From the NCBI RefSeq assembly GCF_042678185.1, contig NZ_JBHUDQ010000025.1: a stretch of DNA of 64,000 bases, one strand, 5' to 3'. Below the pieces are notes generated by a model. It was given only the letters and a program-made list of their open reading frames with translations, did no database searches and was not told the origin of the DNA. The position numbers were made by a program, and so were the translations under genes. Below are positions 51,991 to 59,474 of this stretch, piece after piece (the stretch's first letter is position 1; every line of letters begins with the position of its first letter). Source of the DNA: Ramlibacter ginsenosidimutans. Lineage in GTDB: Bacteria > Pseudomonadota > Gammaproteobacteria > Burkholderiales > Burkholderiaceae_C.

Positions 51991-53028
51991 ATGTCAGCGA
52001 AGCCCGCCGCCGTCGTGGCGCTGGTCGCCGCACTCGCCTCGGGTGCGGCGTTCTCCCAGGCTCCCGCACCTTACGACGTGACGCCCCAGCTGGTGGCGGC
52101 CGCGCAGAAGGAAGGCAAGGTCGTGTGGTACTCGGCGACGGATGTCCAGGTCGCGGAGAAGCTCGCACGCGCCTTCGAGGCGAAGTACCCGGGCATCAAG
52201 GTGCAGGTGGAGCGCTCGGGCGCCGAGCGCATATTCCAGCGGATCAACCAGGAATACGGCAGCAGGATCTACAACGCCGACGTGGTCGAGACCTCCGACG
52301 CCGTGCACTTCGTCCACTTCAAGAAGCAGGGATGGCTGCAGCCGGCGGTGCCCTCGGACGTGGCGAAGTTCTGGCCCAGGGAATACCGCGACCCGGACGG
52401 GCAGTTCGCGGCGTACCGCGCGCATCTCTCCGTGATCGCCTACAACACGAAGCTGGTGCCCAAGGACCAGGCGCCGAAGTCGCTGGCGGATCTCCTCGAT
52501 CCCAGGTGGAGCGGCAAGATCGTCAAGGCGCACCCGGGCTACAGCGGCACGATCATGACGGGCACGCAGGCCATCAGCCAGGCCGTGGGCTGGAAATTCT
52601 TCGAGCAGCTGGGCAAGCAGAAGGTGATGCAGGTGCAGTCCTCCACCGAGCCGCCCAAGAAGCTCGCCGCGGGCGAGCGCCCGGTGATGGCCGACGGCAA
52701 CGAGTACAACGTGTTCCTGCTGCGCGAGAGCGGCGTTCCCATCGAGCCCGTGTACGCGCCGGAAGGCACGCCGCTGGTGGTGGGCAACGCGGCGATCCTC
52801 AAGAATGCGCCGGACCCCAACGCCGCCAGGCTGTTCTACCACTTCATGTTCTCGCGGGAAGCGCAGCAGCTCAATAGCGATGTGGGTGGACTACGCTCCT
52901 TTCACCCCGAGGTGAAGGAGAAGGCCGGCCGGGTGCCGCTGTCGCAGATCAAGCTGCTGAACTCCGACCCGGCAAAGCTGGACGCCGAGGACATCAAGAA
53001 GCGCTACGAAGAGTACTTCGGCACCTGA
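51991..53028 (+). CDS. ABC transporter periplasmic binding protein (iron/AEP/organic-acid type)
   Basis: 345 residues with a signal peptide (MSAKPAAVVALVAALASGAAFSQA, cut near residue 23). SBP-type motifs are VVWYSATDVQVAEKLARAFE at the start and the hinge region. The fold is the type II class found in Fe(III), 2-aminoethylphosphonate and polyamine systems; the tyrosines that bind iron in FbpA are not obviously conserved. ATG 51991 has AGGAGAC upstream. The neighbours encode organic-acid enzymes, so iron is not the obvious ligand. Confidence 0.85.
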   Translation: MSAKPAAVVALVAALASGAAFSQAPAPYDVTPQLVAAAQKEGKVVWYSATDVQVAEKLARAFEAKYPGIKVQVERSGAERIFQRINQEYGSRIYNADVVETSDAVHFVHFKKQGWLQPAVPSDVAKFWPREYRDPDGQFAAYRAHLSVIAYNTKLVPKDQAPKSLADLLDPRWSGKIVKAHPGYSGTIMTGTQAISQAVGWKFFEQLGKQKVMQVQSSTEPPKKLAAGERPVMADGNEYNVFLLRESGVPIEPVYAPEGTPLVVGNAAILKNAPDPNAARLFYHFMFSREAQQLNSDVGGLRSFHPEVKEKAGRVPLSQIKLLNSDPAKLDAEDIKKRYEEYFGT

Positions 53029-53031
53029 GCG

Positions 53032-54750
53032 ATGCCTGTCGTCGTCCGCGAGGCGGCGGTCCCGCTCGCTCCCAGGCTCCCCTTGCGCATCGACCTGGCC
53101 AAGCCGGTGTTCTGGGCGCTGGTGGCGGTGCTGGCCGTGCTGGTGCTGCTGCCGCTGGCCTGGCTGGCGTACTACGCGCTGGTGGACCAGGACGGGCGGC
53201 TCACGCTCGCCAACTTCACTGCGCTGGTGGGCGATGTGCGCATGCGCAAGCCCTTCGTGGTGGCGGTGGGCATGGCGCTCGGCGTCGGTGCGCTCTCCTG
53301 CGCCATCGCGACACCGCTCGCGTGGCTGGTCGCGCGCACCGACCTGCCGGGACGGCGCTTCATCCGCATGCTGGTCACCGCTTCCTTCGTGACGCCGCCC
53401 TTCCTGGGCGCGATCGCCTGGGAGATCCTCGCCGCTCCCAACAGCGGGCTCATCAACGTCGCCTGGCGCGCGCTCACCGGCGCGCAGCCCTACGACGCGC
53501 TCGTTGACATCTACACCTTCACCGGCCTGGTGTTCGCCATCGCCTGCTACACCTTTCCCTACGTGTTCACGCTGGTGGCCAATGGCCTGGACCGCGTGCC
53601 GGCCGACCTGGAAGACGCGTCGGCCATCCTCGGCGGCCGCGGCTGGACCACGCTGCGGCGCGTGACCTTGCCCCTGGTGCTGCCCGCCATCCTCGCCGGT
53701 GCGCTCATCGCGATCCTGCAAGCGCTCACCATGTTCGGCTCACCGGCCATCCTGGCGCTGCCGGCCGGCTTCCACGTGATCACCACCAAGATCTGGAGCC
53801 TCTTCCAATATCCGCCGAAGCCGGGGCTGGCGGCGGCGGCTTCGCTGCCGCTGCTGGCCGTGACGGTGCTGCTGCTGCAAGGCAAGGCGTGGATCCTCGG
53901 GCGCAAGGGCTACACCGTGCTGGGCGGCAAGAGCGGCGAGCCGCGCATCACTGCTCTGGGCCCGTGGAAGCCGCTGGCGTGGGCCTTCGTGCTGCTCGTG
54001 CTGGCGCTCACCGTGCTGCTGCCCTATGCGGCGCTGCTGAAATCGGCGCTGACGCGCAATGGCGTGCCGGGTCTCACGCTGCACCACTTCCGCTTCGTGT
54101 TCTTCGAGTTCTCGGCCACGCGGCTGGCGATGTGGAACACGCTCGTGCTCGGCTTCTCCACCGCCACCCTGGGCACGGCGCTCGCGCTGCTGGTCGCTTA
54201 CATGGTCGCGCGCAAGCCGGTTCGCGGCGCGCCCGTGCTCGGGATGCTGGCCATGGCGCCCGTGGCCATCCCGGGCATCGTGCTGGGCGTCGGCCTGTTC
54301 CTCGCCTACTCGCATCCGCACCTCATGCTGTACGGCACGCTGTGGATCCTGCTGGTCGCCTTCCTCACCATCGAGATGCCCGCCGGCTACCAGCAGATGT
54401 CCGCCGCCTTCCACGGCATTCATCCCGAGCTGGAGGAAGCAAGCCGGGTGCTGGGGGCGAGCCGGCTGCAGACGCTGCGGCTCATCACCGCGCCGCTGCT
54501 GCGCACCAGCGTCATCGCCACGTGGTGCTTCGTGTTCATCGGGACGATCCGGGAGCTGTCCGCGACCATCCTGCTCACCACGGCGAACACGAAGCTCGTC
54601 TCCGTGATCATCTACGACCTCAACGAGAGCGGCGACATGGGCGCGATCTCCGTGCTGGGCCTGCTGCTGCTCGTCGTGTCCTTCGCCGTCGTCGCCATCG
54701 CCAACCGCCTGCCCTTGCTGGGCGGACCGCGCCTGCCGGCGCTTCGCTGA
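53032..54750 (+). CDS. ABC transporter permease, fused two-domain (FbpB/PhnU type)
   Basis: 572 residues, about twelve membrane helices in two homologous halves. The coupling motif of the first half is in VPADLEDASAILGGRGWTTL and of the second in HPELEEASRVLGASRLQTL (EAA-like loops). It starts 3 bp after the binding-protein stop, so they are translated together. Fused permeases of this kind are usual for FbpB-like systems. Confidence 0.9.
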   Translation: MPVVVREAAVPLAPRLPLRIDLAKPVFWALVAVLAVLVLLPLAWLAYYALVDQDGRLTLANFTALVGDVRMRKPFVVAVGMALGVGALSCAIATPLAWLVARTDLPGRRFIRMLVTASFVTPPFLGAIAWEILAAPNSGLINVAWRALTGAQPYDALVDIYTFTGLVFAIACYTFPYVFTLVANGLDRVPADLEDASAILGGRGWTTLRRVTLPLVLPAILAGALIAILQALTMFGSPAILALPAGFHVITTKIWSLFQYPPKPGLAAAASLPLLAVTVLLLQGKAWILGRKGYTVLGGKSGEPRITALGPWKPLAWAFVLLVLALTVLLPYAALLKSALTRNGVPGLTLHHFRFVFFEFSATRLAMWNTLVLGFSTATLGTALALLVAYMVARKPVRGAPVLGMLAMAPVAIPGIVLGVGLFLAYSHPHLMLYGTLWILLVAFLTIEMPAGYQQMSAAFHGIHPELEEASRVLGASRLQTLRLITAPLLRTSVIATWCFVFIGTIRELSATILLTTANTKLVSVIIYDLNESGDMGAISVLGLLLLVVSFAVVAIANRLPLLGGPRLPALR

Positions 54751-54760
54751 AGACGAACGC

Positions 54761-55822
54761 ATGGGATTCCTGGAGCTCGAGGGACTCACCAAACGCTACG
54801 GCGGTGCGCCCGTGGTGAACGACGTTTCGCTATCGGTCGACAAGGGCCAGCTGGTCTGCCTGCTCGGGCCTTCGGGCTGCGGCAAGACGACGACGCTGCG
54901 CCTGATCGCCGGCTTCGTGGAGCCGGACGGCGGCGAGATCCGCGTCGGCGGCCGTCGCGTCTCGGCGCCCGGCTCGAGCGAAGCGCCCGAGCGGCGCAAC
55001 ATGTCGATGATCTTCCAGAGCTACGCGCTCTGGCCGCACATGACGGTGTTCGACAACGTCGCCTACGGCCTCAAGCTGCGCGGGCTGCCGCGCGGCGAGC
55101 TGCAGCAGCGGGCGGACACCATCCTCGCCGCGACGAAGCTTTCGCAGCTGGCGCAGCGCTATCCGGGCGAGCTGTCGGGCGGCCAGCAGCAGCGCGTGTC
55201 GCTGGCCCGTGCGCTGGTCGTCGAACCCGAGACCCTGCTGCTGGACGAGCCGCTCTCCAACCTCGATGCGAACCTGCGCGAGGAGATGCGCTTCGAGATC
55301 CGCCGCCTGCACGACAAGTACCGCTACACCACCGTGTACGTCACGCACGACCAGGCGGAAGCGATGACGACGGCGGACCTCATCGTGGTCATGAACCAGG
55401 GTGTGATCGAACAGTCCGGCTCACCCGAGGACATCTACCAGCGGCCAAGCACCGAGTTCGTGGCGCGCTTCATAGGCGGCACCAACATCCTGCGCGGGCG
55501 CTGGGACGGCGCCGATGGCGTGGCGGCGGGCAATGGACTGTTCCTGCGCTGCGGCTGCGGCGAGTTCTCCCGGGCCGGCGAGACCGCCGTCTCGGTACGC
55601 CACCACGACGTGCGTTTGAGCAGCACGCGCCTGGCGGAAACGAACTCCGTGCACGGCATCGTGGCCCGCCAGATCTACCTGGGCTCTCACCGCGACTACC
55701 TGGTCACGCTCGCCGACGGCGAGACCGTGCGCGCGCTCGCACCCGCGGCGCTGGCGCTGGCGGCCGGCGACAGCGTCTGGCTGCACTTTCCACCCGAACA
55801 CTGCCGCGCCCTCGCGCACTGA
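54761..55822 (+). CDS. ABC transporter ATP-binding protein (FbpC/PotA type)
   Basis: 353 residues. Walker A GPSGCGKT (36-43), Q-loop MIFQSYALWPHMTV, signature LSGGQQQR, Walker B LLLDEPLSNLDA and switch His in VTHDQAEAM. A C-terminal TOBE/regulatory domain (FIGGTNILRGR onward) ends the protein. It lies 10 bp after the permease and completes the importer. Confidence 0.93.
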   Translation: MGFLELEGLTKRYGGAPVVNDVSLSVDKGQLVCLLGPSGCGKTTTLRLIAGFVEPDGGEIRVGGRRVSAPGSSEAPERRNMSMIFQSYALWPHMTVFDNVAYGLKLRGLPRGELQQRADTILAATKLSQLAQRYPGELSGGQQQRVSLARALVVEPETLLLDEPLSNLDANLREEMRFEIRRLHDKYRYTTVYVTHDQAEAMTTADLIVVMNQGVIEQSGSPEDIYQRPSTEFVARFIGGTNILRGRWDGADGVAAGNGLFLRCGCGEFSRAGETAVSVRHHDVRLSSTRLAETNSVHGIVARQIYLGSHRDYLVTLADGETVRALAPAALALAAGDSVWLHFPPEHCRALAH

Positions 55823-55862
55823 GGCGCGGGCCGGCCATCACCATCCAGACGAGGAGACCCCA

Positions 55863-57284
55863 GTGAGCATCACCGAGAAGCAGGCGGCCGAACACCTCAC
55901 CCACTACGTGGCCGATTTCATCTGCAGCACGCGCATGGTCGACCTGCCGCAGGACGTGGTCGGCCTGGGCAAGAAGTCCATCCTCGACGGGCTCGGCCTC
56001 GCGCTGTCCGGCGGCGCCAGCCATTGCGGCGAGCTGGTGCGCAGGCATCTCTCCGAGCTGAACCTCGGCACCGGACCCTCGACTGTCTTCGGCACGCGGA
56101 TGAAGGTCGCGCCGCGCTTCGCGGCCTTCGCCAACGGCGTCGGCATCCACGCGGACGACTACGACGACACCCAGCTGGCCGTGGCGGCCGACCGCGTGTA
56201 CGGCCTCCTCACGCATCCGACGGCGCCCGCGCTGCCGGCCGCGCTCGCCGTCGCCGAAGCGGTCGGCGCGAGCGGAGCGCAGGCGATGCTGGCGTACCAC
56301 CTGGGCGTGGAAGTGGAGTGCAAGATTTCCGAAGCCATCCACCCGCGGCACTACCAGACGGGCTTCCACTCCACCGCGACCTGCGGCACCTTTGCGGCAG
56401 CGGCCGCTGCGGCGAAGCTGATGGGCCTGGACGAGGAAGCAACCTGCCGCGCACTCTCCATTGCCGGCAGCCAGTCAGCCGGCCTGCGCGAGAACTTCGG
56501 CACCATGACCAAGCCCTTCCACGCTGGCCGCTCTTCCGAAAGCGGCGTCGCGGCCGCGCAGTTCGCCTCCTACGGCTGGACCGCCACCGACAAGATCCTG
56601 GAGGCGCCGCGCGGCTTCTTCAGCGCCGCCGGCGGTGGCTACGACGCGGGCGCCATCGCGGGCCGCCTGGGCAAGCCGTGGACCTTCGCGGAACCGGGCG
56701 TGTCCATCAAGCCGCATCCGTCCGGCTCGCTGACGCACCCCGGCATGACGGAAATGCTGCGCCTGATCCGCGCGAACGGCGTCCAGGCGAAGGACGTGGT
56801 GCGCGTGCGCGTCGGGACCAACCACAACATGCCCAATGCGCTGATCCACCACCGCCCCACCGACGAACTGCAGGCCAAGTTCTCGATGGAGTTCTGCATG
56901 GCCATCCTGCTGCTGGAAGGCCGCGCGGGGCTGAACGAATTCACCGACCAGGTGGTGGGGCGCCCCGACGTGAAGAAGATGATCGAGAAGATCGACTTCG
57001 TTGTGGACCAGGAGGCGGAGGCCGCCGGCTACCACAAGATGACGACGCTCATCGATATCTCGCTGGCCAACGGCCGCACCGTGAGCGGACGCGCCGACTT
57101 CGGCAAGGGCAGCCCCGCGATGCCGATGACGTACGACGAGGTCGCCGACAAGTTCCGCGAGAACGCGGAGTTCGCCCGCTTCCCGAAGCAGCGCGCCGAC
57201 GACATCGTGGCCATGGTGCGCGAACTGGAGTCGCTGCCCTCCATCGCTGCCCTGACGAATGCCCTGGCCCATGAGCGCGCGTGA
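55863..57284 (+). CDS. MmgE/PrpD-family protein
   Basis: 473 residues from GTG 55863 (GAGGAGA upstream). The PrpD fold is seen in the segments DGLGLALSGG, YDDTQLAVAADRVYGLLTHPTAPALPAALAVAE and NFGTMTKPFHAGRSSESGVAAAQFA. The family includes 2-methylcitrate dehydratase, cis-aconitate decarboxylase and imidazole-related enzymes. With the ABC importer and the dehydrogenase downstream it probably acts on a tri- or dicarboxylate. Overlaps the next short frame at TGATG. Confidence 0.9.
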   Translation: MSITEKQAAEHLTHYVADFICSTRMVDLPQDVVGLGKKSILDGLGLALSGGASHCGELVRRHLSELNLGTGPSTVFGTRMKVAPRFAAFANGVGIHADDYDDTQLAVAADRVYGLLTHPTAPALPAALAVAEAVGASGAQAMLAYHLGVEVECKISEAIHPRHYQTGFHSTATCGTFAAAAAAAKLMGLDEEATCRALSIAGSQSAGLRENFGTMTKPFHAGRSSESGVAAAQFASYGWTATDKILEAPRGFFSAAGGGYDAGAIAGRLGKPWTFAEPGVSIKPHPSGSLTHPGMTEMLRLIRANGVQAKDVVRVRVGTNHNMPNALIHHRPTDELQAKFSMEFCMAILLLEGRAGLNEFTDQVVGRPDVKKMIEKIDFVVDQEAEAAGYHKMTTLIDISLANGRTVSGRADFGKGSPAMPMTYDEVADKFRENAEFARFPKQRADDIVAMVRELESLPSIAALTNALAHERA

Positions 57285-57343
57285 TGCCGCTCGACCTGCG
57301 CAACACCATGGCGCTCGCGCGCCGCAAGGAAACGACTGCATGA
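57284..57343 (+). other. Bridging mini-ORF (19 codons) between the PrpD-like and dehydrogenase genes
   Basis: ATG 57284 overlaps the PrpD-like stop (TGATG) and the frame ends with a TGA that overlaps the ATG of the dehydrogenase (ATGA 57340-57343). The layout equals the two in the Liv-type operon. It may mark translational coupling over a short spacer; the peptide itself has no recognisable family. Confidence 0.3.
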
Positions 57344-58410
57344 AGAACGTCCACCTGGTCCTCGGCGTGCTGGAGGGCGACGACATCGGCCACGAAGTGG
57401 TGCCCGCGGCGGTGCAGGTCGCGTCCGCCGCGGCCGAGAAGCACGGCCTGCGCATCGATTGGCGGCCGATGCCCGCCGGCCGGCGCGCGCTCGACACGCA
57501 CGGCTCCACCTTGCCCGCCGGCACCCTGGAGACGCTGGCGAAGATGGACGGTTTCGTGCTCGGTCCCATCGGCCACCGCGAGTATCCGAAGGGTCCGGGC
57601 GCGATCAATCCGCACCCGATCATGCGCAAGCACTTCAACCTGTTCGCGAACGTGCGGCCCACGCGTTCGTATCCGGACATCGGCTGCCTGCGCGACGACG
57701 TGGACCTCGTGATCGTGCGCGAGAACAACGAGGGCTTCCAGCCCGATCGCAACGTGGTCGCGGGCTCGGGCGAGTTCCGGCCCAGCGAGGACATGACCAT
57801 CTCCGTGCGCGTGATCACGCGCCAGGGCAGCGAGCGCGTGGCACGCGTGGCGCTCGCGCTCGCGCGCAACCGCCGCAAGAGGCTGACGGTCGTGCACAAG
57901 AACACGGTGTTCAAGCTGGGCTGCGGCATGTTCGTCGAGGAGTGCCTCAAGGCGGCCAGGGACTTCCCCGATGTGCAGGTGAACGAGGTCATCGTCGACA
58001 CGATGGCGATGCGCCTGGTGCGCGACCCGCAGAACTTCGACGTGGTGGTCACCACCAACATGTTCGGCGACATCCTCACCGACGAAGCCGCCGGCCTGGT
58101 CGGCGGCCTGGGCATGGCGCCGGGCCTGTGCATCGGCGACGGCGACTTCGCGATGGCCCAGGCGACGCACGGGTCGGCGCCCGACATCGCGGGGCAGGGC
58201 AAGGCGAACCCCTACGCGATGATCGATTCGACCCGCATGCTGCTGGACTGGCTCGGGCGCCGCAAGGGCATTCCGGAAGCTGTGGCCGCCGCGGCCAGCA
58301 TGGAACGCGGCCTGAAGGCGGCGCTGGGGAACGCGCAGGCGCGCACGGGCGACATCCGCGGCCAAGGCAACACGGAGTCCTTCACCCGCGCAGTCATCGG
58401 CAGCCTGTAG
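57340..58410 (+). CDS. Tartrate/isopropylmalate/isocitrate dehydrogenase-family enzyme
   Basis: 356 residues. Family signature motifs: GVLEGDDIGHEVVPA (ADP loop), VIVRENNEGFQ, and NMFGDILTDEAAGLVGGLGMAPG near the C-terminus, with HGSAPDIAGQGKANPYA. The metal-dependent oxidative decarboxylases of this family act on 2-hydroxy dicarboxylates; TtuC (tartrate) is the closest in overall pattern but substrate residues cannot be read with confidence. The TAG stop is also the first triplet of the tandem repeat R3. Confidence 0.88.
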   Translation: MKNVHLVLGVLEGDDIGHEVVPAAVQVASAAAEKHGLRIDWRPMPAGRRALDTHGSTLPAGTLETLAKMDGFVLGPIGHREYPKGPGAINPHPIMRKHFNLFANVRPTRSYPDIGCLRDDVDLVIVRENNEGFQPDRNVVAGSGEFRPSEDMTISVRVITRQGSERVARVALALARNRRKRLTVVHKNTVFKLGCGMFVEECLKAARDFPDVQVNEVIVDTMAMRLVRDPQNFDVVVTTNMFGDILTDEAAGLVGGLGMAPGLCIGDGDFAMAQATHGSAPDIAGQGKANPYAMIDSTRMLLDWLGRRKGIPEAVAAAASMERGLKAALGNAQARTGDIRGQGNTESFTRAVIGSL

Positions 58411-58563
58411 GCTGGGGTGACGCAGGAACCCCAGTGCTGCGCGCTACGCTGGGGTTCGCTTCGCTCACCGCCAGCCTACGAATCGGCCTCCCTGTAGGCT
58501 GGGGTGACGCAGGAACCCCAGCGATGCGCGACGCTGGGGTTCGCTGCGCTCACCACCAGCCTA
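58408..58563. repeat. Two tandem palindromic repeats (family R3) filling a convergent intergenic region
   Basis: Copy 1, 58408-58478, and copy 2, 58495-58563, begin TAGGCTGGGGTGACGCAG and end CCAGCCTA, with internal CGCTGGGGTTCGC stems. The period is 87 bp. The first TAG is the stop of the dehydrogenase, and the last CTA is the complement of the stop of the GntR gene. The pair can fold into two hairpins and is a good bidirectional termination candidate. Confidence 0.9.
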
Positions 58564-59187
58564 CGAATCCGCGAGCGCCAGCAGCCGCGCGCGCCCCGCC
58601 TGGATGTGTTCCTCGGCGAACTGCTTCGCCTTGGCGGCATTGCCCTTGGCGATCGCTTCGTAGAGCCTGCGGTGCTCGACGTTCGAGCGGCGCATGTTGC
58701 CGGGTGCGTTGAAGTTCTGCCGCCGGTACAGGTGCAGCTCCTTCACGTAGCCTTCGTACAGTTGCCGCACGCGCTCGTGGTGCGCCAGCAGCAGCACCTC
58801 CTCGTGGAAGCGCACGTTCAGCTCGTAGTAGCCGCCGCTGTCGCCGGACTGCGCGGCGCGGTCCATGGCTTCGAGCAGTGCCTCCAGGCGGCGGCGGTCC
58901 TCGTCGGTGACGTGCTCGCACGCGCGCGCCGCCGCGAAACCGAAGGCCAGCGCCCGCAGGTCGTAGATCTCCAGCATCTCCTGCACGGAGATCTTCCGCA
59001 CGAAGACGCCGCGGTTCACCACGGGCGTCACGAGGCCGGTGCCGGTGAGGATGCGGATCGCCTCGCGGATCGGGCCGCGGCTCGTTCCCATGCGCACCGC
59101 CAGCGCCGCCTCGTTCAGGCGGTCGCCCGGCTTGAACTCTCCCGCGTAGATCAGTTCCCTGAGCTGATCCGCGATCTGGCGGGACAA
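58561..59187 (-). CDS. GntR-family regulator with FCD (FadR-type) domain
   Basis: 208 residues. The N-terminal winged helix shows PGDRLNEAALAVRMGTSRGPIREAIRIL, the C-terminal FCD domain (about residues 75-205) binds small acids. The frame starts at TTG 59187 with no good ribosome site; upstream in-frame codons (IPPIQTSEG) look like the usual N-terminus but lack ATG or GTG, so the true start is uncertain. It is convergent with the operon and is a plausible repressor of it through the dyad at 51897. Confidence 0.85.
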   Translation of the reverse strand: MSRQIADQLRELIYAGEFKPGDRLNEAALAVRMGTSRGPIREAIRILTGTGLVTPVVNRGVFVRKISVQEMLEIYDLRALAFGFAAARACEHVTDEDRRRLEALLEAMDRAAQSGDSGGYYELNVRFHEEVLLLAHHERVRQLYEGYVKELHLYRRQNFNAPGNMRRSNVEHRRLYEAIAKGNAAKAKQFAEEHIQAGRARLLALADS

Positions 59188-59364
59188 GCCCTCGCTGGTC
59201 TGGATGGGGGGAATGGCGCTGATGGGACGACCCTCCGCTCTACGCGCTGCGGGATGCGCCGTGCGGTGGCGCGGCGGCTCGTGGAGGAACCGCAGGCGCG
59301 GCGATGCGTCCGATTATAGGAACGCACGCGACCGTGTCACGCGCAGTGTCGACCGTCGCCACTC

Positions 59365-59394
59365 TTGGCACGCCGGCTCGCCACGCGGTAGATT
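59365..59394 (+). promoter_or_regulatory. Sigma-70-type promoter of acs
   Basis: TTGGCA (59365-59370), 18 bp, TAGATT (59389-59394), giving a start near 59401 and a leader of about 75 nt to the acs ATG at 59475. It matches 5/6 and 4/6 to the consensus. Confidence 0.5.
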
Positions 59395-59474
59395 CGAGGC
59401 AGGGCGCCCGTCAGTGGCCTGTAAGTGCCGGGTCCGACAGTAGCGACTAGCCCCAATCCCTCCGGAGACAAAGC

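Noticed and set aside
51991..55822. Annotation of the importer as an iron(III) system (FbpABC)
   Set aside because: Fold fits, but the iron ligands are not evident and the operon genes are organic-acid enzymes, so only the transporter class is given.
59366..59381. Sigma-54-like element TGGCACG...CGC upstream of acs
   Set aside because: GG and GC are one base too far apart and the -12 reads TCGC; a better sigma-70-type pair overlaps it.
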